NCBI RefSeq assembly: GCF_024346375.1 | Contig: NZ_JAGQCV010000007.1 | Coordinates: forward strand, 62,001 to 126,000 | Origin: Synechococcus sp. ATX 2A4 | GTDB lineage: Bacteria; Cyanobacteriota; Cyanobacteriia; PCC-6307; Cyanobiaceae | Direction: 5' to 3' | Length of the DNA stretch: 64,000 bases | Part shown: positions 1 to 8,456 of the stretch, in pieces | Layout of the letters: each line of letters opens with the position of its first letter | Position numbering within the stretch: position 1 is the first letter of the stretch | Translations under genes and position numbers: made by a program | The notes under the pieces: model-generated | Told to the model about the DNA's origin: nothing | Databases searched by the model: none | Seen by the model: the letters and a program-made list of their open reading frames with translations, nothing else

Positions 1-528
1 ACGCGCGCCCACGGCTGGGGCGCAGAGAATGGCCGCCTGCCCAGCTGGCGCCTGCGCCTCCAGGATGCTGCGCTCTGCTGGCCGGAGGCGATCGCCGCCC
101 CCGGGCGGCTGGAGGCGGCGTGCGAGGTGGGCGATGTGGTGCTGCGGCGCGCCGATGGCTTCCTGGCCTATCACCTGGCCACGGCGGTTGATGAGCTGGC
201 GCTGGGCATCACCACGGTGGTGCGGGGCGCAGACCTCTGGGCCGCCACGGCGCCGCAGGTGGCGGTGATGCAGTGCCTGGGCGCCACGCCGCCCACGTAT
301 TGGCATGTGCCCCTGTGGCGCGATGCCAAGGGCGAACGGCTGGCCAAGCGGGCGGGAGCGGAGGGGGTGGCGGACCTGCGCGAGCAGGGGCAGGATGCGG
401 CGGCCGTGATCGGCCTGCTGGCCGCCAGCATCGACCTGGTGCCAGCGGGAAGCCGCCTGAGTGCCGCTGAGTTGCTGCAGAACCTGAGCAACGAGGCGCT
501 GAAGCAGCGTTTATGCGGGAAGGCTTAA
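1..528 (+). CDS. gluQ: Glutamyl-Q tRNA(Asp) synthetase, C-terminal part (5' end outside window)
   Basis: The frame is open from base 1, so the N-terminus lies upstream of the window. The visible 175 residues match the C-terminal half of the GluRS-like enzyme that attaches glutamate to queuosine in tRNA(Asp). Visible signs are the segment GDVVLRRADGFLAYHLATAVDE, in which the catalytic core reads the substrate, then VVRGADLW, the HVPLW stretch, and a KRAGAEG segment in the place of the KMSKS-like loop (GERLAKRAG). The C-terminal anticodon-binding domain of true GluRS is absent, which separates this enzyme from GltX. The next gene on the same strand starts about 65 bp downstream, so it may be cotranscribed. 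The family call is firm; the HIGH motif and zinc site cannot be checked here. Confidence 0.85.
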   Translation, partial: TRAHGWGAENGRLPSWRLRLQDAALCWPEAIAAPGRLEAACEVGDVVLRRADGFLAYHLATAVDELALGITTVVRGADLWAATAPQVAVMQCLGATPPTYWHVPLWRDAKGERLAKRAGAEGVADLREQGQDAAAVIGLLAASIDLVPAGSRLSAAELLQNLSNEALKQRLCGKA

Positions 529-592
529 GGAAGTGGCGCCAATCCGGGGGGTTCGGCCGACCACACTGAAACCAACACCAAAATGAGGATTG

Positions 593-850
593 ATGGGCGA
601 ATCCACACACGCGGGCTCCCCACATGCGGGCCTGCCTTCAGGGCGGCGAGAGCCGGCGGCGCAGCGTTGTCCCCGTTGCGGCGGCAGCGGTGTGCTGCGC
701 CTCAGCGATCAGAAATTCCGCACCTGCCTCGATTGCCTCGGCCAGGGCCGGCTGCCGCAGTTCAGCATTGAGCCCTCGCTCGAGCAGATCCTGCGCCGCC
801 AGGAGGCCAATGCCCTCAGCGCCGACTCGCTGACTTCTGGCGCCAGATGA
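593..850 (+). CDS. Small zinc-ribbon protein with a DnaJ-type CxxCxGxG repeat pair
   Basis: This 85-residue protein has one clear feature: two CxxCxGxG-like elements, CPRCGGSG and CLDCLGQG, spaced 12 residues apart. That is the arrangement of half of a DnaJ cysteine-rich zinc domain, so it probably folds as a small zinc ribbon. The rest has no recognisable domain. The ATG at 593 is preceded by GAGGA at 585-589; a TTG sits directly before it. The stop codon overlaps the next frame's ATG at 847 as ATGA. Function is unknown; such proteins in cyanobacteria are often annotated as DnaJ-like zinc finger proteins without evidence of chaperone activity. Confidence 0.7.
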   Translation: MGESTHAGSPHAGLPSGRREPAAQRCPRCGGSGVLRLSDQKFRTCLDCLGQGRLPQFSIEPSLEQILRRQEANALSADSLTSGAR

Positions 851-932
851 AGAACACCGTCGTGGCCACCACCACACCCAGCGGCACGGCGGTGAGCAGG
901 AGCAGGATGACAGCGGTCCAATCGGTGTACAT
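816..932 (-). CDS. Candidate 38-residue single-span membrane protein, antisense to its neighbours
   Basis: Reading the minus strand from the ATG at 932 gives a 38-residue protein: a short polar start (MYTDWTAV), one hydrophobic span of about 22 residues (ILLLLTAVPLGVVVATTVFFI) and a basic tail WRQKSASRR. That is the build of low-molecular-weight photosystem or NDH subunits. It does not match PsbM, PsbN, PsbT, PsbX, PsaM, PetG or PetN as I know them. It overlaps the end of the zinc-ribbon gene and the weak 5' part of the next plus-strand frame. No strong ribosome binding site is seen. It could be a chance reading frame. Confidence 0.35.
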   Translation of the reverse strand: MYTDWTAVILLLLTAVPLGVVVATTVFFIWRQKSASRR

Positions 933-1302
933 CGCTGCAGGACGAACGTTGGTCCATCATTCCAGCCGCCCTGCCGAGGGCCGATCACCTGCCTGTGCCG
1001 CCGTCCGGTCCCTTGGCTCTGCCGCCGCCCGGTGCTTGGGCCCTGCGGTGCTCCTGCTGGGTCTGTTCGGCTCCCCGCTGTTGCTGCCGGCTGCCGCCCG
1101 GGCGGACGTGCGCTTCGACAACTGCGTGACCGGCAGCGACGGCAGCGTCACCTGCGACACCCGCCCGGAGGGCAACACGTTGATGGACGACGAAGCCGCT
1201 CGCTTCGGCCTGCTGGATGGCGGCAACCCGGGCTGGCCGGAATTTGACCCGGTGGGCGATGGCGGCATGGGCGATGGCTTCGGCGACGGCATCTGGCCCT
1301 GA
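847..1302 (+). CDS. Small secreted protein with acidic, glycine-rich C-terminus; start uncertain
   Basis: The C-terminal 65 residues, starting ADVRFDNCVTGSDGSVTCDT, look like a conserved picocyanobacterial exported protein with two cysteines that could form a disulphide and a Gly/Asp-rich tail. Directly before it is a signal-peptide-like stretch (LGPAVLLLGLFGSPLLLPAAARA with likely cleavage after ARA). The ATG at 847 overlaps the previous stop as ATGA, which argues for coupling, but leaves about 65 residues of low-quality sequence before the signal peptide. ATG 907 or TTG 949 are alternatives. The 5' part also lies opposite the candidate small membrane protein at 816-932. The C-terminal part is believable; the start is not settled. 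Function unknown. Confidence 0.55.
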   Translation: MKNTVVATTTPSGTAVSRSRMTAVQSVYIAAGRTLVHHSSRPAEGRSPACAAVRSLGSAAARCLGPAVLLLGLFGSPLLLPAAARADVRFDNCVTGSDGSVTCDTRPEGNTLMDDEAARFGLLDGGNPGWPEFDPVGDGGMGDGFGDGIWP

Positions 1303-1402
1303 CGCCCGGCGGGGAGGTGGCTTCGCGGCGAGCGGCCAGGGGTGACCACTAGCTTGAGGTCAGCGTGACGTCTTCCTTCTGAATTCCGGCCTGCACCGGT
1401 CC

Positions 1403-2254
1403 TTGTATCTGCTTGGGCCGATCTTCATCATTTCCTTTCACATCGGTTGCCTGCTGCTGCTGGTTACGGGCCTGAGCCTCGGAGCGCTGCTCTGGGCCAT
1501 TGGCCTGTATCTGGTGCGCATGTTGGCGATCACCTCCGTGTACCACCGCCTGCTGGTGCACCGCAGCTACCGCGCCCCGCGGGCTGTGCTCTGGATCGGC
1601 TGCGCCGTGGCGGCATCCGCCGGCCAGATGGGCCCGAGCTGGTGGAAGGCCCACCACCTGCAGCACCACCGCCATGTGGACACCGCCGCGGACCCCCACA
1701 CGCCGCTGATGCCGCACCAGGGCTGGCGCGGGCTGTGGAATTCCCAGGTCGGCTGGTTGCTGCGCTCAAGTTTCTTCCCCGATGAACTGCCGGCGGATGT
1801 GGAAGCCGATCCGGTGCTGCGCCGCCTGGATCGGTTCCATTCCGTGCCCCTGCTGGCCCTCGCCGCGCTCTCCTATCTGGTGGGCGGCTGGATGTACGTG
1901 GCGGCTTTTTCTCTGAGCACCACTGTCCTGTTTCATGGCGTGGCCACGGTGAATTCGCTGGCGCATGTGTGGGGCGACCAGCCCTTCCGCACCGACGATC
2001 ACAGCCGCAACAACGCCTTTGTGGCGCTGATCACGCTTGGCGAGGGGTGGCACAACCTGCACCACGCCTTCCCGTTCGCGGCGCGCCAGGGCTACACCGT
2101 GCGCGACGGCGAACTGCGGCTGCGGCCCGATCCCACCTACCGCTTCATCCAGCTGCTGCAACGCTTCGGCCTCGCCGATCAGCTGCGCCAGCCCTCCGAC
2201 GACACCCTGCGCCAACGCGCCCATGGGTCCACGCCGCAGGCCGTTGCTCCGTAA
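1403..2254 (+). CDS. Membrane fatty-acid desaturase (delta-9 acyl-lipid type)
   Basis: This 283-residue membrane di-iron enzyme has the three histidine boxes of the desaturase family: HRLLVH at 48-53, HLQHH at 85-89 and HNLHH at 217-221, with hydrophobic spans between. The spacing and the WKAHHLQHH and GEGWHNLHHAFP contexts are those of delta-9-type acyl-lipid or acyl-CoA desaturases, which introduce a double bond into membrane acyl chains using ferredoxin or a similar donor. The frame is open only back to 1358 with no ATG, so the TTG at 1403 is the likely start. The N-terminus is shorter than in most relatives, which have about 30 more residues. Substrate position cannot be read from sequence alone. 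Confidence 0.85.
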   Translation: MYLLGPIFIISFHIGCLLLLVTGLSLGALLWAIGLYLVRMLAITSVYHRLLVHRSYRAPRAVLWIGCAVAASAGQMGPSWWKAHHLQHHRHVDTAADPHTPLMPHQGWRGLWNSQVGWLLRSSFFPDELPADVEADPVLRRLDRFHSVPLLALAALSYLVGGWMYVAAFSLSTTVLFHGVATVNSLAHVWGDQPFRTDDHSRNNAFVALITLGEGWHNLHHAFPFAARQGYTVRDGELRLRPDPTYRFIQLLQRFGLADQLRQPSDDTLRQRAHGSTPQAVAP

Positions 2255-2315
2255 TGGAGCGCCACGGGCGCGCCATTGCCCCCAGAGCTCAGGAATGGCC
2301 GAAGGGCAGCAATAA

Positions 2316-2389
2316 CGGGCCGTGCTGGATTCGAACCAGCGACCGTGCGATTAGAAGTCGCATGCTCTATCCAACTGAGCTAACGGCCC
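2316..2389 (-). tRNA. tRNA-Arg (anticodon UCU)
   Basis: The minus strand folds as a 74-nt cloverleaf. Acceptor arms GGGCCGT and ACGGCCC pair fully, the discriminator is G at 2316, the D arm is GCTC/GAGC, the anticodon arm is TGCGA-CTTCTAA-TCGCA with anticodon TCT, and the T arm is GCTGG-TTCGAAT-CCAGC. CCA is not encoded. It reads AGA (and AGG) arginine codons. Confidence 0.97.
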
Positions 2390-2429
2390 ACCGGCACAGC
2401 CTAAGGTGGAGTGCTGTGAAACCTTCTCA

Positions 2430-3422
2430 ATGGCGTCCACCCGGCTCAGCGACGCTCAACGGCAGGAGCTCGTCGCCCGCTACCAGCAGGGGGAAACCGC
2501 CCAAGCACTGGCCGATGCCTTCGGCTGCAGCGCCGCCACCGTCACCAGGGTGGTGAAGGCTGCGATCGGCCCCGAGCGTTACGAGCAGATCAAGTTGGAG
2601 CGCGGCAAGGGGGGGGCGGCAGGTCACAAAGCCGCCGCCGCTTCCCCCGCCGCTGCTTCCCCCACCGCCGCTGCCACAGACAACGCCGCCCCATACGCCG
2701 CCGCCATCGCGATTCCATCTGGCCCCCTGTTCGAGCAGGCGCAGGCCCTCACCAAAGAACCTGCCGGCTCCGAAGAAGCTGCCGGCTCAGAAGAACTTGC
2801 CGGATCAGAAGAACCTGCCGGCTCCGCACACAACAGCTTCGAAAGCTCCCATCGCGCGGACGCCGAACCCCTGGAGCCGTTCGGGTCTGGGATTGCTGCC
2901 GCTTCCTACGGCGATCCCAGCGAGCAAGCTGACGCGCCAGATGGCGATGACGATTCCCAGGTGCTGCCGATCGACGATGCGGATGATTTCGCGGATGACG
3001 CCGACGAGAGCGACGTGGATGCCGACAGCGATGGCGATGACGCCGACGATGAGCTCGACCTGTTCACACCCGTGCCGGTCGGCGCAACCCTGCTCGACCG
3101 TCCTGCCGCCACCTGCCAGCCGTTTGAGGCGGCACCGCTGCCCGACAGCCTCTACATGCTGGTCGACAAAACGGTGGAGCTGCAAGACCGGCCCTTGAGC
3201 GACTTCCCTGAGCTCGGCCTGCTGCCGGAAGAGGAATCCAGGCGCCGCGCCCTTGTGGTGTTCAGCAATCCACGCCAGGCCAAGCGCCATTGCGGTCGCA
3301 CCCAGCGGGTGATCAAGGTGCCCGACAGCCAGGTGATCCGTCGCACCGCCCCCTACCTGCTACGCAAGGGCATCACCCGTGTGGTGCTCGAAGGGGCGCT
3401 TTATTCCCTGCCCGGATCCTGA
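2430..3422 (+). CDS. Helix-turn-helix protein with repetitive acidic linker and conserved C-terminal domain
   Basis: The 330-residue protein has three parts. Residues about 5-50 are a homeodomain-like helix-turn-helix (LSDAQRQELVARYQQGETAQ then ALADAFGCSAATVTRVV), similar to resolvase or transposase-type DNA-binding helices. Residues about 70-210 are low-complexity, first Ala-rich, then AGSEEx repeats, then a strongly acidic Asp-rich stretch. The last 110 residues are well ordered (from VGATLLDRPAATCQPFEA to ITRVVLEGALYSLPGS) and look conserved. I chose ATG 2430 over an upstream in-frame start at 2406 because the HTH begins directly after it. It may be a nucleoid or regulatory DNA-binding protein; no partner or target can be inferred. 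It starts 40 bp past tRNA-Arg on the opposite strand. Confidence 0.75.
   Translation: MASTRLSDAQRQELVARYQQGETAQALADAFGCSAATVTRVVKAAIGPERYEQIKLERGKGGAAGHKAAAASPAAASPTAAATDNAAPYAAAIAIPSGPLFEQAQALTKEPAGSEEAAGSEELAGSEEPAGSAHNSFESSHRADAEPLEPFGSGIAAASYGDPSEQADAPDGDDDSQVLPIDDADDFADDADESDVDADSDGDDADDELDLFTPVPVGATLLDRPAATCQPFEAAPLPDSLYMLVDKTVELQDRPLSDFPELGLLPEEESRRRALVVFSNPRQAKRHCGRTQRVIKVPDSQVIRRTAPYLLRKGITRVVLEGALYSLPGS
2763..2825 (+). repeat. In-frame 18-bp tandem repeat (about 3.5 copies) in the HTH protein gene
   Basis: Three consecutive 18-bp units at 2763-2780, 2781-2798 and 2799-2816, plus half a unit, encode AGSEEA, AGSEEL, AGSEEP and AGS. The copies differ at few bases. Because 18 is a multiple of three, copy number can change without a frameshift, so linker length may vary between strains. 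Confidence 0.85.
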
Positions 3423-3643
3423 TTGGCACCGGGCATCAGCAGGGCGGTGGCGGCCCCGCCACTGATCACCCCCACCACCAGCGCCAGGCCCACCAGAAAG
3501 CCGCTGGGCAAGGGTGCGCTACGGCCGAACCCGAGCCACAGCTGGGGCCGGTCGCTGAGGTTCTGCCCGCCGAGGCATAACACCACCAGCAGCAGCAGGC
3601 CGCCGGCCACGCTGCTGGCCAGGAGTTGAAGACGCACCAGCAT
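3401..3643 (-). CDS. Small LapA-like membrane protein with two transmembrane spans
   Basis: From ATG 3643 the minus strand encodes 80 residues with two hydrophobic segments, about 5-25 (LLASSVAGGLLLLVVLCLGG) and about 50-72 (GFLVGLALVVGVISGGAATA), separated by a short polar loop containing NLSDRPQLWLGF. The build, with the second span starting after PLPSGFLVGLA, is like LapA-domain (DUF1049) proteins. It overlaps the end of the HTH protein gene convergently by 22 bp. Its role is unknown; LapA homologues in enterobacteria take part in lipopolysaccharide assembly, but transfer of that role is not justified here. Confidence 0.65.
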   Translation of the reverse strand: MLVRLQLLASSVAGGLLLLVVLCLGGQNLSDRPQLWLGFGRSAPLPSGFLVGLALVVGVISGGAATALLMPGANQDPGRE

Positions 3644-3710
3644 GGCGGCGGCAGTGGTTGAAGGAGTCGGACCTGAGTGTGACGCGCCGACGGCCCGGTG
3701 GCCGCGCCGT

Positions 3711-4619
3711 TCAGGTGCGGGGGCTCCCCTCTGGGGCTCCGGGCTCAGGACCGTCGGGTCCGGGCTCAGGTCCGTCGCGGTGCAGCAGGGCGTAGAGGTC
3801 GCGGCGGCTGTGGCCGGTGCGGGCCGCCAGGGTGCGGGCGGCTTCCAGCTTGCTGAGCCCATCAGTCAGCAGCGCTTCCAGCTCAACCCGTAGCTCGGCA
3901 GCGTTCCAGGCGGGTTGCGCCGCTGGTGGCGCGCCGCCCAGCACCAATGTGCACTCCCCCAGCGGCGGCACGCGGCGGAAGTGGTCCAGGGCGGCGGCCA
4001 CCGTGGGCCCCACCTGCTGCTCGTGCCGCTTGGTGAGCTCCCGTGCCACCCGCAGCGGGCGATCACCCAGCAGCTCCAGCAGGTCTTCCAGCAGGGCGAT
4101 CAGCCGGTGGGGCGCCTCGAACAGCACCAGGGTGCGCGGCTCAGCCGCCAGCTCCTGCAGCTGACGCCGGCGCTGGCTGGGCTTTGCGGCCAGAAATCCC
4201 TCGAAGCAGAAGCGGCCGCTGGGCAGGCCGCTGCTCACCAGTGCGGTGGTGACAGCGCAGGGGCCCGGGATGCAGACCACCTCCAGCCCCGCCTGTCGCG
4301 CGGCGGCCACCAGCGGTTCGCCGGGATCGGAAATGCCCGGCAGGCCGGCGTCGCTGATCACCGCCAGCCGCTCGCCCCGCTGCAGCGCCTCCAGCAGTTC
4401 GGGCAGCCGGGTGGCCTGGTTGTGTTGATGAAAGCTGAGCAGGGGCCGGCGAATGCCCAACCGGGCCAGCAGCTGACCGCTGTGGCGGGTGTCTTCACAG
4501 GCGATGCGGTCAACCTGCTCCAGCACCAGCCGGGCGCGGGGGGAGAGATCAGCGAGGTTGCCGATCGGGGTGCCCACCAGATACAACACGCCGGGGCTGG
4601 GCTCCGGGGATCCGAGCAC
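3711..4619 (-). CDS. rsmI: 16S rRNA (cytidine(1402)-2'-O)-methyltransferase RsmI
   Basis: The 302-residue protein belongs to the tetrapyrrole (SAM) methylase fold family. Diagnostic segments are GVLYLVGTPIGNLADLSPRA at the N-terminus, CEDTRHSGQLLARLGI, the SDAGLPGISDPGEPLVAAA loop, the IPGPCAVTTALVSSGLPSG loop and the FEGFLAAKPSQRRRQL segment. With SAM it 2'-O-methylates C1402 in the 16S rRNA decoding centre. The C-terminus ends in a Pro/Glu/Gly-rich tail after a small helical domain (LSKLEAARTLAARTGHSRRDL). It lies head-to-head with cysQ, as in related picocyanobacteria. Length is normal. Confidence 0.95.
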   Translation of the reverse strand: MLGSPEPSPGVLYLVGTPIGNLADLSPRARLVLEQVDRIACEDTRHSGQLLARLGIRRPLLSFHQHNQATRLPELLEALQRGERLAVISDAGLPGISDPGEPLVAAARQAGLEVVCIPGPCAVTTALVSSGLPSGRFCFEGFLAAKPSQRRRQLQELAAEPRTLVLFEAPHRLIALLEDLLELLGDRPLRVARELTKRHEQQVGPTVAAALDHFRRVPPLGECTLVLGGAPPAAQPAWNAAELRVELEALLTDGLSKLEAARTLAARTGHSRRDLYALLHRDGPEPGPDGPEPGAPEGSPRT

Positions 4620-4749
4620 CGCAAGGCCACATGGGCCTATGAACTTAGGAGTCGGCGAAACGGGGAACTCCCGATGCCGGCCCCGTGATCCGCAGGCTTG
4701 AGCCAGGACCTCGGATGCTCCCGGCCGCAGGATTTCCGTTCCCTCGGCA

Positions 4750-4823
4750 GGGCTGCAGGCCCTCGGCAGGGTGGTGGGCGGCGGCGGGGCTGCAGGCCCT
4801 CGGCGGGGTGGTGGGCGGCGGCG
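4750..4823 (+). repeat. Two tandem 37-bp GC-rich repeats upstream of cysQ
   Basis: The 37-bp unit at 4750-4786 is repeated at 4787-4823 with a single A/G difference. It lies in the rsmI-cysQ divergent intergenic region, immediately before the cysQ start. A shorter part of the unit (CCCTCGGCAGGGCTGCAGG) also precedes copy one. Confidence 0.9.
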
Positions 4824-4834
4824 GTTCCTTCACA

Positions 4835-5797
4835 ATGCAATTCCCATCTGCCACCGACACGATGTCGTTTCAACCCTCTTTGCCCGCTGGCGTGGATCTT
4901 GAGGGGTTGCTCAGCGAGCTGCGGCGGCTGTGCTGGGGTGCCGCAGACATTCTGCGGGCGTACGGCAGGGGCGAAACACCTCCCTATGGCTTTCCCCCTG
5001 CCCTCAGCGTCGACCATGGCGGCGAGGGGCCGGTTTCAGCGGCCGATCTGGCGGTGAATCAGTGGCTGCTTGAAGGGCTCGCCAAGGCCTTTCCTGCCGC
5101 CCCATGGACGCTGCTGAGCGAGGAAACCGCTGCCGATCAGCTGCGGGACGGCGTTCCCCTGGAGGCCGAGTGGCTGTGGATCCTCGACCCGCTCGATGGC
5201 ACCAAGGATTTTCTGCAGGGAACCGGCGAATATGCGGTTCACCTGGCGCTGGTGCGGGGGAACCGGCCGGTGCTGGGTGTGGTGCTGCTGCCGGAACCGG
5301 AGGAGCTCTGGTTCGGCCTGTTGGAGGGCCCGCAGCCCGGCGCAGCGGGAGAAGCCTGGCGTGAGGATCGCGGCGGGGATCGCTTCCCGGCTTCCCTCAG
5401 CCCCCGCCGCGCCTGCGGTGAGCTGGTGCTGGTGGCCAGCCGCAGCCATCGGGATCAACGGCTGGAGGATCTGCTGGCTGCCCTTGAACTGGGCGCCACC
5501 AAGGCCGTGGGCAGTGTCGGGGGCAAGGTGGCCACGATCCTGCGAGGCGAGGCGGATCTCTACGTGTCGCTCTCGGGCCGCAGCGCCCCGAAGGACTGGG
5601 ACATGGCGGCCCCTGAGGCGGTGCTCCAGGCGGCCGGCGGCTGCTTCAGCCATGCCGATGGCACGCCGCTCACCTACAACACCGGTGATGGACTCCAGGC
5701 CGGTTGCCTGATTGCCAGCCATGGCCCCGCCCACGCCGAACTCTGTGAGCGTGCGGCGGCGGCGATGGCATTGATCGATCCCGGTTTCCCCCTCTGA
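4835..5797 (+). CDS. cysQ: 3'(2'),5'-bisphosphate nucleotidase / inositol monophosphatase family (CysQ)
   Basis: The protein of about 320 residues is a Mg-dependent Li-sensitive phosphatase. The metal-binding motif DPLDGTKDF is at 118-126, the SEE motif at 95-97 and the second site WDMAAPEAVLQAAGG near residue 256. CysQ removes the 3'-phosphate of PAP/PAPS in sulphate assimilation; members of this family also act on inositol phosphates, so substrate is by family. ATG 4835 was chosen because the upstream in-frame stretch is translated repeat DNA; ATG 4862 is an alternative start and would give a more typical N-terminus. Divergent from rsmI and convergent with pnp. Confidence 0.9.
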   Translation: MQFPSATDTMSFQPSLPAGVDLEGLLSELRRLCWGAADILRAYGRGETPPYGFPPALSVDHGGEGPVSAADLAVNQWLLEGLAKAFPAAPWTLLSEETAADQLRDGVPLEAEWLWILDPLDGTKDFLQGTGEYAVHLALVRGNRPVLGVVLLPEPEELWFGLLEGPQPGAAGEAWREDRGGDRFPASLSPRRACGELVLVASRSHRDQRLEDLLAALELGATKAVGSVGGKVATILRGEADLYVSLSGRSAPKDWDMAAPEAVLQAAGGCFSHADGTPLTYNTGDGLQAGCLIASHGPAHAELCERAAAAMALIDPGFPL

Positions 5798-5883
5798 ACC
5801 CCCCACCGGGGCGTGCGATTCAGCACGTCCCGGCTGTTTTCCCGTCGTTACGGCCGGTCAGGGGGTCAGGCGAGGCAACACGC

Positions 5884-8016
5884 TCAGACCGCTACCGGTG
5901 CCGGTTCCTGGGACACGCCGCGGAGGGTGAGGTTGATGCGGCCGCGGTTGTCGATTTCACGCACCCGCACGGTGACGGGATCGCCCACCTTCACCACGTC
6001 TTCGACCTTCTCGACCCGGGCTTCCGAGAGCTGGGAGATGTGGATCATGCCTTCCTTGCCAGGAAGGATTTCCACGAAGGCGCCGATCGGGATGATGCGG
6101 GTGACGGTGCCACTGAACTGCTCCCCTTCGCTGATGCGACGGGTGAGACCTTCCACGATGCGCTGGGCCTCTTCGGCGGCGGCGCCGTCGTGGCTGGCGA
6201 TGGTGACGATGCCACCGTCTTCGATGTCGATCTTGGTGTTGGTGCGCTCGGTGATGCCCTTGATGGTGCGACCGCCAGGACCGATCACGGTGCCGATCAG
6301 TTCCGGATCAATGCGGAAGCTGAGCAGGCGCGGCGCATGGGGCGACATGGTGTCGCGGGGCTTGTCGATCGCCTCCAGCATCTTCTCGAGGATGTGCAGG
6401 CGGGCAGGGCGGGCCTGGTTCACGGCTTCGGCCACGGTGGCCACCGCCAGACCGCTGATCTTCATGTCCATCTGCAGGGCGGTGATGCCCTTTTCGGTGC
6501 CGGCCACCTTGAAGTCCATGTCGCCGAGGAAATCCTCGATGCCCTGGATGTCGGTGAGGATGCGCACCTCATCGCCTTCCTTGATCAGGCCCATGGCGGC
6601 GCCGCTCACGGGAGCCAGCAGCGGCACGCCCGCATCCATCAGCGCCAGGGTGCTGCCGCACACCGAGCCCATCGAGGTGGAGCCGTTGGAGCTGAGGCAC
6701 TCCGACACCACCCGCAGCACGTACGGGAACTTTTCTTTCGGGGGCAGCACCGGGATGATCGCCCGCTCGGCCAGGGCGCCGTGGCCGATTTCGCGGCGGC
6801 CGGGGGAGCGCATCGGCCGGGTTTCGCCCACCGAATAGGGGGGGAAGTTGTAGTGGTGCAGGTAAGTTTTTTCGCTCGAAGGGTTGAGGTCGTCGAGCTC
6901 CTGGGCATCGCTGGGGGTGCCGAGGGTGGCGCAGGAGAGCACCTGGGTGAGCCCGCGCTGGAACAGGCCGGAGCCGTGCACCCGCTTGGGCAGCACACCC
7001 ACGGCGGCGCTGATCGGGCGCACCTCATCGAGGTTGCGGCCATCCACGCGCTTGCCTTCGCTGAGGATCTGGGCGCGCATCAGCTTCTTGGTGATGCCCT
7101 TGTAGGTGTTGCCGAGCGTTTTGGCGTTGCCCTGCACCACCAGCTTCACGGGGTCGTCGTCGCCAAGGGCGCTGATCTTGCCGGCCACTTCCGCCTTGAT
7201 GGCATCGAGCTGGGCATCGCGCTCCGCCTTGGTGAGCGTGAACTGCTTGAGCACCTCGCCGATGCCTTTGCCGCATTCCTGTTCGAGGAAGGCGGGCAGG
7301 GCGGGATCTTCCACCTTCGGCTCGGGGATCACCTGCTCGATGCCGAGGTCGCTGAGCAGGGCGAGCTGGGCCTTGATCAATTCGCCCACCGCTTCGTAGC
7401 CGAAGTCGATGGCCTCGATCACGTCCTGTTCGGGCAGCTGGTTGGCGCCCGCTTCCACCATCACCACACCGGCGGGGGTGCCGGCCACCACCAGATCCAG
7501 ATCGCTGCGCTCGATCTCACGGAAGCTGGGGTTGAGCACGAAATCATCCCCCAGCAGGCCCACCCGCACCGCGGCCATCGGGCCGTAGAAGGGCATGCGC
7601 GCCAGCAGGGTGGCGATTGAAGCGCCGGTGACCGCCAGCACATCGGGCGGCACCCGCTCATCAAGCGAAAGGGTGGTGGCCACCACTTGAATGTCGTCCC
7701 GCAGCCAGGAGGGGAACAGGGGCCGCAGCGGCCGATCGATCAGGCGGGTGGTGAGGATGGCCCGCTCGGGGGGGCGTGCTTCCCGGCGAAAGAAGCTGCC
7801 GGGGATGCGCCCGGCGGCATACAGCCGTTCTTCGTAATCGCAGGTGAGGGGCAGGAAATCGATGCCTTCGCGGCCTTTGGCGCGGGTGGCCGTGACCAGC
7901 ACGGAGGTATCACCGCATTCAATCAATACCGATCCCCCGGCCTGGGGGGCATAGAGCCCTGTGGTCAGCCGGATCTCCCGACCATCGAAGGAGACCGACT
8001 GAGTTTTTCCTGGCAC
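5884..8016 (-). CDS. pnp: Polynucleotide phosphorylase
   Basis: At 710 residues this is a full-length PNPase: two RNase PH domains (about 10-230 and 320-550) separated by an all-alpha linker, then a KH domain with the GxxG loop in [17 protein letters not shown] and an S1 domain ([20 protein letters not shown]). It degrades RNA 3' to 5' using phosphate and can add heteropolymeric tails, working in the degradosome-like RNA turnover of cyanobacteria. It lies downstream of rpsN on the same strand with about 100 bp between them, a common order in picocyanobacteria. No anomalies. Confidence 0.98.
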   Translation of the reverse strand: MPGKTQSVSFDGREIRLTTGLYAPQAGGSVLIECGDTSVLVTATRAKGREGIDFLPLTCDYEERLYAAGRIPGSFFRREARPPERAILTTRLIDRPLRPLFPSWLRDDIQVVATTLSLDERVPPDVLAVTGASIATLLARMPFYGPMAAVRVGLLGDDFVLNPSFREIERSDLDLVVAGTPAGVVMVEAGANQLPEQDVIEAIDFGYEAVGELIKAQLALLSDLGIEQVIPEPKVEDPALPAFLEQECGKGIGEVLKQFTLTKAERDAQLDAIKAEVAGKISALGDDDPVKLVVQGNAKTLGNTYKGITKKLMRAQILSEGKRVDGRNLDEVRPISAAVGVLPKRVHGSGLFQRGLTQVLSCATLGTPSDAQELDDLNPSSEKTYLHHYNFPPYSVGETRPMRSPGRREIGHGALAERAIIPVLPPKEKFPYVLRVVSECLSSNGSTSMGSVCGSTLALMDAGVPLLAPVSGAAMGLIKEGDEVRILTDIQGIEDFLGDMDFKVAGTEKGITALQMDMKISGLAVATVAEAVNQARPARLHILEKMLEAIDKPRDTMSPHAPRLLSFRIDPELIGTVIGPGGRTIKGITERTNTKIDIEDGGIVTIASHDGAAAEEAQRIVEGLTRRISEGEQFSGTVTRIIPIGAFVEILPGKEGMIHISQLSEARVEKVEDVVKVGDPVTVRVREIDNRGRINLTLRGVSQEPAPVAV

Positions 8017-8119
8017 GTCGTCTTATGTCCGTTTTGTTGTCAAAAGGCATTCTCGCATCCTGCCCTCCCCTGACCCCGGGGAGGGGGTGGCTGGGGAGGA
8101 CAGGAGCAGGCTCAGCAGC

Positions 8120-8422
8120 TCACCAGCTCGACTTGGTGACACCCGGCAGGAGCCCCTTGTGGGCGCGTTCACGCAGCTGGTTGCGGCACAGGCCGAAATC
8201 GCGGTAGTAGCCGCGGGGTTTGCCGGTGGCCCAGCAGCGGTTGCGCACCCGGTTGGGAGCACTGTTGCGGGGCAGGCCCTGGATCTGGCGGTGAATTTCG
8301 AGCCGTTCCATGGGATCGGCGGCGGCTTCAAACGCGGCCTTGAGAGCGGCGCGCTTGACAGCGAAACGAGCCACGATTTTTTTGCGCTTCACGTCGCGCG
8401 CGATCATCGACTTCTTCGCCAT
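8120..8422 (-). CDS. rpsN: 30S ribosomal protein S14
   Basis: The 100-residue protein starts [17 protein letters not shown] and ends [11 protein letters not shown], the exact build of the long, zinc-free bacterial S14. Upstream in-frame codons exist but the ATG at 8422 gives the family start. It assembles in the head of the small subunit. The gene stands between nth and pnp. Confidence 0.97.
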   Translation of the reverse strand: MAKKSMIARDVKRKKIVARFAVKRAALKAAFEAAADPMERLEIHRQIQGLPRNSAPNRVRNRCWATGKPRGYYRDFGLCRNQLRERAHKGLLPGVTKSSW

Positions 8423-8456
8423 GCGGCTGCTGTGCTGTTGCGGATGAGGACCAACC

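Noticed and set aside
6040-7620. 526-residue open frame on the plus strand opposite pnp
   Set aside because: Antisense shadow of a high-GC gene: His/Gly/Ala-rich composition, no domain, and pnp is certain.
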